Positions 9,325 through 18,442 of a DNA stretch of 64,000 bases are shown piece by piece. The translations under genes and the position numbers were made by a program. Where the stretch lies: NCBI GenBank assembly GCA_047639675.1, contig JBLIOI010000003.1:1-64000 (forward strand), given 5' to 3'. The notes beneath the pieces were generated by a model that had not been told where the DNA came from, did not search any database, and saw only the letters and a list, made by a program, of their open reading frames with translations. Positions within the stretch are counted from its first letter, which is position 1; every line of letters starts with the position of its first letter. Source of the DNA: JABACD01 sp047639675. GTDB taxonomy: Bacteria; Planctomycetota; UBA1135; GCA-002686595.

Positions 9325-11463
9325 CTACTTTAGAACTTCTGGCGCCTCACAGACGCCTTCATGGCAAAGGTAAGCCGTCGGCTGACCGCCCTGCATGGTC
9401 TTGCCTTCGATCGAGGGTAGCAAGACAGCGGTCGCTTCCTCATTGCCAGGCTCCACCAATGCGAACACTCGTGAAGGCGGCCATTGCTGCTGCAAAGCCA
9501 TCAGGCGCGCTTGCACGATGGGATCGTCGCGCTGGCCAACCACATAGACTTCTGCCGGTTCGCTGCTCAGGAAGTCGATCAGTATCAACAACTGGCAGTA
9601 GGCGATCGGATAGCGCGTTAGCGATTGACTGTGAGAGGCTAAGCCTGCTCGAACTTCAGCCAGGCGTTGCAAATCTCCCTCAAGTAGTCCGAGGCGAGCG
9701 CCGTTTAGGAGAGACACACCAATGTCACTTGGCAAGCTACTCTCCTGCGGATCATTGAACCGTACCGGCAGCTTCTCCGTGTTGTCGGCTGTGGTGTAGT
9801 AGGACATGTTGGGATCACGAAAGTGTTCGTCCGTGTAATCCTGCATAGCGAAAGCCGCATCCAGCCAGCGCAAATCCAAGTCCGCTTCGTACAGGTCGAT
9901 CAAAGCCTGCGTCACGAAGGCGTAGTCTTCCAGATAGGCTTCTAGGTGAGACTTCGTTCCGCGACGGGTGCGATAGAGACTGCCGTCCTCCTTGCGCATG
10001 ATGCGCAATAAGAAGTCCGCGTTGCGCTGAGCAGCTTTCAGATAACGCGGCTCTTCAAAAACGACAGCGGCCTTCGCAAAGGCCCGCAACATCAATCCGT
10101 TCCAGGAGGAAAGCACCTTATCGTCGAGCAGGGGATGAATGCGCTTCTCGCGAGCGTCATAGAGTTTCACGCGGCAGCGGGCGATGGCCGCTTCGACCTC
10201 CTCCACCCCTTGTCCGGAACGCTTAGCGACGTCCTCAACTGTAGTGCGCGCCGTCAATATGTTGTGCCCTTCAAAATTTCCGGCGCGCGAAACGCCATAC
10301 CAGAGCTTAGCCAGCTTGGCGTCGTCGCCGCAGATCTCGGCCACTTCCTTAACACTCCAAACGAAGAACTTCCCTTCTTCCCCTTCGCTGTCAGCGTCAG
10401 TGGTCGAATAGAAGCCGCCTTCGGGACTCGTCATCTCTTTCAGAACGTAGTCGAGAATCTCCTGGGAGATCTGGCGGTAGAAGGCATTGCCTGTGGCTTG
10501 CCAAGCCTCCATGTAGACAACGGCTAGTTGCGAGTTGTCATAGAGCATCTTTTCAAAGTGCGGGGCCGTCCACTCACGATCCACCGAGTAGCGCGCGAAG
10601 CCACCGCCAATTTGGTCGTAGATGCCACCATGCGCCATTTCGTCGAGGCTCTTGGTGACCATGGCTAAGGCTTGCGAATTGCCCTCTGCCTCTCCCACCC
10701 TGAGAAGATAGGTCAACTCCGTCGCGTGCGGGAACTTGGGCGCGTAGCCCGGCGGCCTACCGAAGCCGCCATGCATCGCATCATAGTTTTGCCCGGAGCG
10801 CATCATGGCATTGGTCAGTAACTCCCGACCGGGAACCTTGCCCGCGCCATTCATCGAGGAGCGTGCGCGCAGCTCCGTCATCATGCGCTGCCCTTGAGCC
10901 ACAACCGCTTCGCGTTGGCTAACCCAAGCTGTGTGTGCTTGCGTCAGAACATCATCGAAGCCTGGCCTGCCGAAGGCGCTCTTCGGCGGATAGTAAGTCC
11001 CTGTGATGTAGGGTTCCAAGTCCGGCGTCATGAATACGGACATCGGCCAGCCGCCGCGCCCCGTCATGCGCTGTACCGCCGCCATGTAGATCGCGTCGAT
11101 GTCGGGCCGCTCTTCTCGATCGACCTTTACGCAGATAAACCAGCGATTCATCAGCGCGGCGATCTCCTCGTTCTCGAAAGACTCGCGCTCCATCACGTGG
11201 CACCAGTGACAGGCCGAGTATCCCACGGAGAGAAAAATAGGCTTGTCTTCCTTCTTGGCCAGCGCGATCGCCTCGGGACCCCACGGGTACCAATCGACCG
11301 GGTTGTACGCGTGTTGCAGAAGGTAGGGAGATGTCTCATCGACAAGATGGTTTCCCGCGCCCTCGCCGTGCTGCCCTTGCTGATCCTGAAGATTGTTCAC
11401 GTATGCGCTCGCGGGGGACGCGAGAGTGAGGCCTGCTAGGCAGGCAGAGAGAAGCTGAAACAT
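9325..11463 (-). CDS. Exported thioredoxin-domain protein of the DUF255/YyaL (SPATA20) family
   Basis: 712 aa including a signal peptide ending near SPASA (residue 20). The N-terminal DUF255 thioredoxin fold is unmistakable: ETSPYLLQHAYNPVDWYPWG, then the redox motif SACHWCHVM, then DREERPDID and GGWPMSVF. The rest is the (alpha/alpha)6-barrel region typical of the family. The enzymatic role of this family is not established. Most bacterial members are cytosolic, so export is notable and would place the CHWC site in the periplasm. First gene of a two-gene unit with the sulfatase-like lipoprotein. Confidence 0.92.
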   Translation of the reverse strand: MFQLLSACLAGLTLASPASAYVNNLQDQQGQHGEGAGNHLVDETSPYLLQHAYNPVDWYPWGPEAIALAKKEDKPIFLSVGYSACHWCHVMERESFENEEIAALMNRWFICVKVDREERPDIDAIYMAAVQRMTGRGGWPMSVFMTPDLEPYITGTYYPPKSAFGRPGFDDVLTQAHTAWVSQREAVVAQGQRMMTELRARSSMNGAGKVPGRELLTNAMMRSGQNYDAMHGGFGRPPGYAPKFPHATELTYLLRVGEAEGNSQALAMVTKSLDEMAHGGIYDQIGGGFARYSVDREWTAPHFEKMLYDNSQLAVVYMEAWQATGNAFYRQISQEILDYVLKEMTSPEGGFYSTTDADSEGEEGKFFVWSVKEVAEICGDDAKLAKLWYGVSRAGNFEGHNILTARTTVEDVAKRSGQGVEEVEAAIARCRVKLYDAREKRIHPLLDDKVLSSWNGLMLRAFAKAAVVFEEPRYLKAAQRNADFLLRIMRKEDGSLYRTRRGTKSHLEAYLEDYAFVTQALIDLYEADLDLRWLDAAFAMQDYTDEHFRDPNMSYYTTADNTEKLPVRFNDPQESSLPSDIGVSLLNGARLGLLEGDLQRLAEVRAGLASHSQSLTRYPIAYCQLLILIDFLSSEPAEVYVVGQRDDPIVQARLMALQQQWPPSRVFALVEPGNEEATAVLLPSIEGKTMQGGQPTAYLCHEGVCEAPEVLK

Positions 11464-11708
11464 GCGCCGAGTCCAATTAGGTACGGACTAGTGGAGAGGG
11501 GTCAAATCGATGTAAGCTGTAGCCTGCGCCGTCTTGGCCCAATTCGACCGGCCCAGCATTCTCGCCCTTCGGCGGGAGCAGTGCGAGGGGCCAACCCTCG
11601 AATTCCTGTCTCATTCTTGGAGGTAGCTGCGTAGTGCTCCTACTGAAGCAATCTCTAATCCTATCAGCTGAAGAAGACACCCGGCTCGCTTGCGAGTCAA
11701 ACAGAACC

Positions 11709-11954
11709 ATGAAAGCCGAAATCTACACGAAAACTACCTGCCCCTTCTGTGTCCAAGCATTGGAGCTGCTCGAGGCCCGTGGCATCGAAACTGTAAACCA
11801 TGTAATGGACAATTCGCCGCTTGAGCTGATGGAGGCCAAGAAGCAATACAACCACGGAACCGTTCCGATCGTCATCATCGATGGCGAATACATCGGGGGT
11901 AACGATGACCTCAGGCAGTTCGATAGCGAAGGCAAGCTGACGGCTTCTGCGTGA
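11709..11954 (+). CDS. Glutaredoxin
   Basis: 81-aa protein starting at the ATG at 11709, giving the usual glutaredoxin beginning MKAEIYTKTTCPFC. The dithiol active site CPFC is at residues 11-14, the cis-Pro TVP motif follows at about 51-53, and the glutathione-binding GGNDDL at about 63-68. It would reduce protein disulfides or glutathione mixed disulfides in the cytoplasm. A longer in-frame ORF from 11634 only adds unconserved residues. No good Shine-Dalgarno precedes the start. The 245-bp gap to the divergent DUF255 gene must hold promoters for both, but I see no convincing -35/-10 pair. Confidence 0.92.
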   Translation: MKAEIYTKTTCPFCVQALELLEARGIETVNHVMDNSPLELMEAKKQYNHGTVPIVIIDGEYIGGNDDLRQFDSEGKLTASA

Positions 11955-11990
11955 TTCAGTAGCTAACTGGGAAGCCAGCTAAATTACCCC

Positions 11991-12022
11991 GCGGCGTGGA
12001 TGGTATGAACCATCCACGCCGC
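11991..12022. terminator. Bidirectional terminator between glutaredoxin and Tricorn genes
   Basis: Perfect 14-bp inverted repeat (11991-12004 with 12009-12022) around a 4-nt ATGA loop, with moderately T-rich flanks. It sits exactly between two convergent genes, so it probably ends both transcripts. Confidence 0.85.
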
Positions 12023-12048
12023 TTGTCCTCATTTAGAACGAGCCGAGT

Positions 12049-15000
12049 CTAGCGGTCTTCTTCCGTCACCCCCATACCACTCCGGTCGGGTCCCGCGGGA
12101 CGCGCGGGCGGGTTGAAAACCTTCTCTTCAAGCTCGGCGAGCATCAATGCAATCGCCGCGTCGAGTTGCGGGTCGCCGCCATCGAGCATTTTGGAAGGAT
12201 CATCAACGACCATGATGTCGGGATCGACGCCGTGGCCTTCGATGCCCCAGGTTCCATCGCTCTCGTAGTAACCGAAAGTCGGAATCGTGATGCGCGCACC
12301 ATCGATCAAGCCCGGATTACCGGAGATTCCAACTAGACCACCCCAAGTACGCATGCCGACGAGCTTGCCGAGACCCATCTGCTTGAAGTACGACGGGAAA
12401 GCGTCGCCGCCCGAGCCGGCAGAACCATTAATCAACATGCACTTCGGTCCTTGGTGCCCGTCATAGGGGAACTTCCAATCACGTCCCTCGCGGCGCGCGA
12501 AGTAATGCAGAACAGGTCGATTGAGCAATTCGACAAAGCGCGTAGGGATCTGTCCGCCTTGATTCCAGCGATCGTCGACGATTAGAGCGGGAAGCTCCAA
12601 CTGCGCGTAGTACTGGCGAACCAGGTCATTCTGACCGGGGATCCCAGTGCTCGGCACGTAAACGTAGGCGATCTTGCCCCCACTCTTCTCCTCGACGTAC
12701 TTGCGCTTCGCTTCGATCCAAGAACGGTAGCGCAAGTTTCGCTCACTACCGGCGGCCGTCACAACAATCTCGCGAGCATCATCATCGATGGTGGGCTGCT
12801 CACTAACAGTCAGCGTCACTAGCTTGCCGCTCAGTGCGGTGAAAGCTGCCCAGGGATCCTTACTCGCATCAAGCGCAATACCATTGACTGCCAAAAGGTA
12901 GTCACCGACGGCCACATCAACACCAGGCTGACTCAGAGGACCGCGGGCGTCTGTATCCCAGACGCCGCCTTCCTGGAGAGCAGTGATGCGGTAGGCGCCA
13001 TTCTCCAGCGCGTAGTCCGCTCCGAGCATCCCGACGTTCGTGTTACTCGGCCTCTCGATATCGCCGCCGCCCGTGTAGGCGTGCCCGACATTCAGCTCTG
13101 AGATGAACTCGCCCATGATGTAAGCCAGGTCGATGCGGCTCACGGCGTGCTCCAGGAGTGCGGCGTACTTCGCATAAGCCGCATCCCAATCGACGCCGTG
13201 CATGTTCTCTACATAGAAGAAGTCGCGGTTTAGGATCCACACATCGTGCAGGATCTGCGCCCACTCAGCGCGCGGATCGATGGTCACTCGCATGCCGTCC
13301 GTGCTCACCGCCTCACCCTTCGCATCAGCACCTACTCCGCCGATTTGGGGGGAGCCAGCCTTCTGGTAGAGCATCTTGTCGCCCTTGGCCGTGAGGCGGA
13401 ATCCGCGAACTCCGCTGAGAACATCCTCCTCTTTCGGTTCATCGGCGGAGACGTCAAAAGTTTGAACCTTAGTTTCATCGCTTCCTGCTCGGACGTAGAG
13501 CAGCGCTCCGTCCTTGCTCACCGAGAGGCCGTAGAAGCTGCCTGAGCCGATGGGCAATCGAATGGCGCGGTGCTCAAAACCATCGGTGTCGATTTTGAGG
13601 GGTTCTTCTTCCTCATCTTCGTCGTCTTCGCCTTCCTCACCGTCCTCGTCTGAATCATCGCCACTAGCGTCTCCTTCGTCGTCCCCAGTGACCTCTTCCT
13701 CGTCGGAATCGTCGTCACCTTCTTCATCCTCGTTTTCGTCGCCCTCTTCATCCTCATCTCCCCAAGTCTCTTCGTCGATCTCCTCAGCAAAAGGCGAAGG
13801 CATGTCGGCGCGCAAAGGAACGACGTGGAGCACGCTCTCATCGCGATAGATCCAAGTGCTATCGATCCCCGAATAGGTGGGATTGAAAGAACCGACGCCG
13901 GAGAAGTAGAGGTAGTCCCCTTCTCGGTCGAAGGTCACCGCCGACTGATCGAAGTAATCGGAGGTCACTTGATGCGACGTTTTATTGTCGACGTCGTATA
14001 GGTAGATCGAGCTATTCCAAGACTCCTCACCGGGCCGAATGTAGGCCATCCAATGACTGTCGTGGGACCAACTCGCATTGAAGGTCGTGGGATACTGAGC
14101 CAAATTGTGCTCGTCCACCGCGGTGATTTCGCCGCTCTCCACATCGATGATCTTCAAGAACCCGCCCTTGACGAGTAGAGAGATCATGGTCGAGTCCGGC
14201 GACCAATTGATCGAATAGCGGAAGGCCGACCCATCGGTCGTCACCTGCCGCGTCTCACCCTTGCCGTCAGATTGGATTACATACAATTCGTATTCGCCCG
14301 TTTCATCGGACATGAAAGCGATCCAGCGGCCATCCGGGCTCCAGGTCGGCTCTCGTTCATATACCCCATCGGTACGTGTCAGATTGCGCGGCGTGCCCTT
14401 CTCGGCGGGCAGAGTCCAAAGATCTCCACGCGCTTCAACAGCGACACGCTTTGCGCTGGGCGAAATGTCCCAATTACCCATGCTGATGAATTTGGAAGCA
14501 TCTACGACCTTTGAGCGTAGTTTGGGTTGAGCGCCGGGGATCTTGAAATCCACCACGTTCGATTCTTCACTGGCAAGGTCTAGCAAGCGCAGCTCGCTAC
14601 CGACGATGAACACGATTGCCCCGGCTCCGGACGATGCATAACGAACATCGTCGTCGAACTCGGTCACCTGGCGACGATCGCCATTGGAAATGTCATCGAT
14701 AACCCACAAGTTCTGACGGTGCTTGGGGCCAGCGTCAGAAACGAAGTAGAGCTTTTCGCCGTGCCACATAGGCATCACATCGGTGCCCTCAAAGTTCGTC
14801 AGCTGTCGCGCACTGCCCGTCGCAAATTCAAACAACCAGATGTCACTGGCCAAGCCGCCGCGATAGCGCTTCCAAGTTCGACCAACACGGCTAGCGGGTG
14901 AGTAAGCGAGCCAACGACCATCGGCGCTAATCGCTCCGTAGGTTCCATAAGGAACAGGCAAGCTCACCGGCATCCCACCACTCGGAGCAACCGTGAAGAG

Positions 15001-15462
15001 CTTGGAGACCTGCGGCAGCCCACCGAAACCTCGAGAGTGAAATAGCAAGTTTCCATCGGCGCTCCAGCCGTTGAGGATTTCATTTTCCGGGTGATGGGTA
15101 ACACGCTCCGGAATGCCCCCATCAACACCGATGGTGTAGATATCGACATCGCCGTCGTAGTTACCCGTGAAGGCAACCGTCTGTCCATCGGGACTAAAAC
15201 GCGGATAAGTCTCGAGTCCAATCGGACTCACGAGCGGGTTAGCCACACCACCAGCACGCGGAATGACCCAAAGATCGTCCGCATATGAGAAGACGATCTT
15301 GTCCGAGCTAACCGCGGGATGCCTCGTCATTCCGACACTGGGCGTTCGACCCTCAGTGTAGGAAGCTTTTGAAGTAGCAGCGTTGTACGCAGGACTTGTT
15401 GCGCAGGCCGCGCCAGCTAGAAGAGCAAGGGCAGCTGTGAACTGAAAGGAACGGATGGCCAT
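12049..15462 (-). CDS. Tricorn-type S41 protease, exported, with long acidic insert
   Basis: 1137 aa, with an N-terminal signal sequence (AALALLAGAAC; possibly a lipoprotein, but the lipobox is imperfect). Domains in order: a Tricorn beta-propeller region with repeated SPDG blades (about 45-550), an almost purely Asp/Glu segment (about 557-620), a second short propeller part, the C1 core with INRDFF-like helix and NVGHAYTGG carrying the presumed catalytic His (about 793), a PDZ domain (about 820-900), and the C2 core with GSAGSGGDAFP carrying the nucleophile Ser (about 1016). Archaeal Tricorn degrades peptides released by the proteasome. Bacterial exported homologues probably trim peptides outside the cytoplasm. 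That role here is inferred from family and signal peptide. Confidence 0.92.
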   Translation of the reverse strand: MAIRSFQFTAALALLAGAACATSPAYNAATSKASYTEGRTPSVGMTRHPAVSSDKIVFSYADDLWVIPRAGGVANPLVSPIGLETYPRFSPDGQTVAFTGNYDGDVDIYTIGVDGGIPERVTHHPENEILNGWSADGNLLFHSRGFGGLPQVSKLFTVAPSGGMPVSLPVPYGTYGAISADGRWLAYSPASRVGRTWKRYRGGLASDIWLFEFATGSARQLTNFEGTDVMPMWHGEKLYFVSDAGPKHRQNLWVIDDISNGDRRQVTEFDDDVRYASSGAGAIVFIVGSELRLLDLASEESNVVDFKIPGAQPKLRSKVVDASKFISMGNWDISPSAKRVAVEARGDLWTLPAEKGTPRNLTRTDGVYEREPTWSPDGRWIAFMSDETGEYELYVIQSDGKGETRQVTTDGSAFRYSINWSPDSTMISLLVKGGFLKIIDVESGEITAVDEHNLAQYPTTFNASWSHDSHWMAYIRPGEESWNSSIYLYDVDNKTSHQVTSDYFDQSAVTFDREGDYLYFSGVGSFNPTYSGIDSTWIYRDESVLHVVPLRADMPSPFAEEIDEETWGDEDEEGDENEDEEGDDDSDEEEVTGDDEGDASGDDSDEDGEEGEDDEDEEEEPLKIDTDGFEHRAIRLPIGSGSFYGLSVSKDGALLYVRAGSDETKVQTFDVSADEPKEEDVLSGVRGFRLTAKGDKMLYQKAGSPQIGGVGADAKGEAVSTDGMRVTIDPRAEWAQILHDVWILNRDFFYVENMHGVDWDAAYAKYAALLEHAVSRIDLAYIMGEFISELNVGHAYTGGGDIERPSNTNVGMLGADYALENGAYRITALQEGGVWDTDARGPLSQPGVDVAVGDYLLAVNGIALDASKDPWAAFTALSGKLVTLTVSEQPTIDDDAREIVVTAAGSERNLRYRSWIEAKRKYVEEKSGGKIAYVYVPSTGIPGQNDLVRQYYAQLELPALIVDDRWNQGGQIPTRFVELLNRPVLHYFARREGRDWKFPYDGHQGPKCMLINGSAGSGGDAFPSYFKQMGLGKLVGMRTWGGLVGISGNPGLIDGARITIPTFGYYESDGTWGIEGHGVDPDIMVVDDPSKMLDGGDPQLDAAIALMLAELEEKVFNPPARPAGPDRSGMGVTEEDR

Positions 15463-15620
15463 GGATTCTTGAAAGCTAGACTGGTTTCGTGACTTGTGGG
15501 ATCACTGGATTGGGACGGCGTATCTTGCGTAAACGTGAGGCACATGCGAGTAAGGAACTCGCAAGACTCACTCTGCCCCAATGCTTTCGCTCTGCCTGGT
15601 GGCAAACAGCTCCTCCCGGT

Positions 15621-15626
15621 TAGAGT
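15621..15626 (+). promoter_or_regulatory. Candidate leaderless -10 box (TAGAGT)
   Basis: Ends 7 nt before the ATG at 15634, with no good Shine-Dalgarno spacing in between. It fits the TANNNT pattern seen before several other genes in the window. Confidence 0.4.
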
Positions 15627-15633
15627 GGGAAGA

Positions 15634-16404
15634 ATGAATATCGACTTTGGCAAGGCGTCCGCGGACTACGCGCGGCACCGGCGCGGCTTTCCTGATTCCT
15701 TCCACAAGATATTGCGGGGCCTAGAATTCGCCACGCCAAATTCTCGCGTGCTCGATGTGGGCAGTGGTACGGGCGCGCTGGCTGTGCGTTTTGCGGCTGA
15801 CGGGGCAAGAGTGACCGCCTTGGATATTTCAGCCGAACTACTAGCCGAGGCGCGGGGTGCCGCCGAAGCACAAGGCTTGAGCCTCGAAACGACTTGCTCG
15901 ACCCTCGAAGGAAATCCGCTGTCCTCCGCTGCCTTCGACTTCATCAGCGCGGGCCAGTGCTGGCATTGGTTTGATCCCGTACTCGCAGTCGCCGAACTCC
16001 GGCGCTTGCTGGCGCCAAAAGGCCGCGTCCTCCTCTGCTCCTACGATTGGGTCCCACAAGCCGGCAGCGTCGTAGCCGCCACCGAAGCATTGATCCTTGA
16101 GCACAATCCGGCCTGGCACCTCGGCGGAATGGATGGTCGCCATCCCGAGTGGGAACGCGACCTCAAGTCAGGCGGCTTTGAAATCATTGAAGCGGTGTAC
16201 AACGAGGAGCCTGCGAGTTACTCACACGTCGATTGGCGCGGGCGTATTCGGGCCAGCGCGGGCATTTCTGCCTCCCTATCGGCAAGCCAAGTGGAGCGCT
16301 TCGATACCGAACATGCGCAACTCCTCAGTACCAGCTTTCCCGAGGATCCGCTGGTAACACCCCATCTCTATGGTTACTGCCTAGCCCAGCTTTCAGACCG
16401 ATGA
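15634..16404 (+). CDS. SAM-dependent class I methyltransferase
   Basis: 256 aa from the ATG at 15634. A longer ORF from 15496 adds a segment without family resemblance, and a -10-like box precedes 15634. Motif I is VLDVGSGTGALAVRFA, the acidic end of strand 2 is ALDIS, the post-I region is followed by DFISAGQCWHWFDP and the strand-4 motif LAPKGRVLLC. It belongs to the Methyltransf_11/25 group. The AGQCWHWFD segment is typical of the yeast Crg1-like or trans-aconitate-methyltransferase-like branch. The substrate is unknown. It overlaps the next gene by 4 bp (ATGA). Confidence 0.88.
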   Translation: MNIDFGKASADYARHRRGFPDSFHKILRGLEFATPNSRVLDVGSGTGALAVRFAADGARVTALDISAELLAEARGAAEAQGLSLETTCSTLEGNPLSSAAFDFISAGQCWHWFDPVLAVAELRRLLAPKGRVLLCSYDWVPQAGSVVAATEALILEHNPAWHLGGMDGRHPEWERDLKSGGFEIIEAVYNEEPASYSHVDWRGRIRASAGISASLSASQVERFDTEHAQLLSTSFPEDPLVTPHLYGYCLAQLSDR

Positions 16405-18425
16405 AACGTAGCTTCGTCATACTCGTCTTTTGCATCACGCTTGTCCTTGGAATCAATTGCGGGGATAGCGCTAGTGAGCAAACTACGCAGCCCGCAGAAC
16501 AGACCACGGGATACCCGCCCACGGCAAAGGTCGCGATTCATGAACAGTTCCTGCAGGACTTGGCGGCCGTTCGCGATCCGTCCGATGGCGGAGGCAGCGT
16601 ACGGCTGGTACTCGGCGAAGGCGAGGACGGATCGATCCAAGCCGGAGGATATGGGCGTTGGGAATTTGAGTTCACAGCTGGCCCCTTGGGCATCGCGCAG
16701 GGCGGTTCACTGTTCTTCATGGTGGCGCCCTTTTGGGGTTGGAGCGCACCACACGCAGACGCCCGAATGGGCCCTGGATTCACTGCCGTCACAGCCACGG
16801 ACGCGGAACTGGAGTTTGTTGTTCGAACGGCAGACCGCAGTCTCCTACAAATCGAAGTCACAGGGCGCGCTCTTCGGGAAGGCGACAAGCTAAGCATTGT
16901 CTATGGAGCGAATGACGCACTCGCCAGGGCCGATGACTACGCCGAAGACAATTCGATGTTCTACTTCAAAGTCGATGGAGACGGCGACGGCTTGTCGGGA
17001 TTACTGGACAGCCGCCCAGCCGTGCGAGTCACCGCGGGCCCTGCGGCACGTATGACCGTCAACTTGACGAGTACGGCAAGGCCGGGTGGAGAAGCCTTCA
17101 TGACCGTCGCCGTCCTCGATCGCATGGCGAGTGCTGGCTGCGAAATAGAAGGGCAATTGAAGCTAGAGTCAATTCCGCAGGGCCTAGAACTTCCCGAGAA
17201 CGTCCAGCTTCAGAAGAACCAGGCTGGCAAGTTACGACTCGGCCTTCGCGCGGGAAAAGTGGGCACCTATCGAATCCGCACGACACTCATCGCCGGCGAT
17301 TTAGAATTCAGCGCCATCTCCAATCCGATTCGCGTGGGTGAAACTCTCACTCCCGTCTTCTGGGCTGACCTGCATGGGCACTCGAACTACTCCGACGGCA
17401 CGGGTACACCGCGACAATTCTACGAATACGCGCGCGACGTCTCTGCCCTCGATGTCGTAGTGCTCACCGACCACGATCACTTTGGCGTCCGATTCATGGA
17501 CGCAACGCCGGAGATCTGGGATGAGATCAAAGAAGAATTCCAACGCATCAATGACCCCGGAAACTTCGTCGCATTGCTTGGCTACGAATGGACGAGCTGG
17601 CTCTATGGACACCGGCATGTTGTTTACTTCAACGGTCACGGAGAAGTTCTTAGCTCCGTCGGGGCAAACACAACTACGCCTTCGGAGCTATGGGATGCGC
17701 TGCGTGGAAAGTCTGCACTCACTTTCGCACACCACTCGGCAGGCGGACCAGTGGGCACCGACTGGACCTACGTTCCCGATGAAACTATCGAGCCGGTTAC
17801 AGAGATCATGAGTGTTCACGGAAGCAGCGAAGCTCTTGATTCGCCTGCTCGAATCTACTCCCCTCTGCGTGGAAACTTTGTGCGTGATCAACTAGACCGC
17901 GGCTTGACTTTTGGATTCATCGGAAGCGGCGATAGCCACGATGGACATCCCGGGCATGCTCACCTCTCCCCCAATGCGGGCTGGCGAAGCACCCCGCCCG
18001 ACCCTCGCGGTAGACGCGCTTCAGTTCGTATGGGCAATGGCGGCCTGGCAGCTATTCGAGCAGAACGCTTGGAAGAATCGTCCTTGCTTAAAGCATTACG
18101 CGCGCGCAACACCTACGCGACAAGCGGCCCCCGCATTTGGTTGGACGCGCAAGTCGATGGTCACCCGATGGGTAGCCGCTTGAAGCGCGAGACTCTCGAG
18201 GATCGACCTTCACTGAGATTCGCGGCAGCGGGCACTTCCGAAATCGAGTATGTCGAGATCATTCGCAGTCGGCATGAAACAAAGCGCTTGTCCTTCGAGC
18301 GCTTACTCGACATCGAATTCAGCCTAGAACTCCCGGATCTTCAGCCAGGCGACTACGTCTACGTGCGCCTCATCCAAAACGACGGCGCGCTGGCTTGGTC
18401 GAGTCCGTTCTTTATCGAACTCTGA
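16401..18425 (+). CDS. Exported DUF3604 protein with PHP-type metal-binding domain
   Basis: 674 aa from the ATG at 16401 that overlaps the upstream stop. The N-terminus is a signal sequence, MKRSFVILVFCITLVLGINC, perhaps a lipoprotein though the lipobox is not canonical. Residues about 30-320 are beta-rich. From about 322 the DUF3604 region begins with WADLHGHSNYSDG and VVLTDHDHFG, the His/Asp metal ligands of PHP phosphoesterases, and continues with FAHHSAGG and IGSGDSHDG. The fold suggests a metal-dependent hydrolase, possibly a phosphoesterase, but DUF3604 has no proven substrate known to me. Translational coupling to the methyltransferase suggests a shared process. Confidence 0.85.
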   Translation: MKRSFVILVFCITLVLGINCGDSASEQTTQPAEQTTGYPPTAKVAIHEQFLQDLAAVRDPSDGGGSVRLVLGEGEDGSIQAGGYGRWEFEFTAGPLGIAQGGSLFFMVAPFWGWSAPHADARMGPGFTAVTATDAELEFVVRTADRSLLQIEVTGRALREGDKLSIVYGANDALARADDYAEDNSMFYFKVDGDGDGLSGLLDSRPAVRVTAGPAARMTVNLTSTARPGGEAFMTVAVLDRMASAGCEIEGQLKLESIPQGLELPENVQLQKNQAGKLRLGLRAGKVGTYRIRTTLIAGDLEFSAISNPIRVGETLTPVFWADLHGHSNYSDGTGTPRQFYEYARDVSALDVVVLTDHDHFGVRFMDATPEIWDEIKEEFQRINDPGNFVALLGYEWTSWLYGHRHVVYFNGHGEVLSSVGANTTTPSELWDALRGKSALTFAHHSAGGPVGTDWTYVPDETIEPVTEIMSVHGSSEALDSPARIYSPLRGNFVRDQLDRGLTFGFIGSGDSHDGHPGHAHLSPNAGWRSTPPDPRGRRASVRMGNGGLAAIRAERLEESSLLKALRARNTYATSGPRIWLDAQVDGHPMGSRLKRETLEDRPSLRFAAAGTSEIEYVEIIRSRHETKRLSFERLLDIEFSLELPDLQPGDYVYVRLIQNDGALAWSSPFFIEL

Positions 18426-18442
18426 AGGACGCCCTTCCGGCC

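Noticed and set aside
10894..11439. 181-codon plus-strand ORF antisense to the DUF255 gene
   Set aside because: A complementary-frame artefact of GC-biased codons; no motif. The same applies to antisense frames inside mfd, the ATPase genes and the SurA-like gene.
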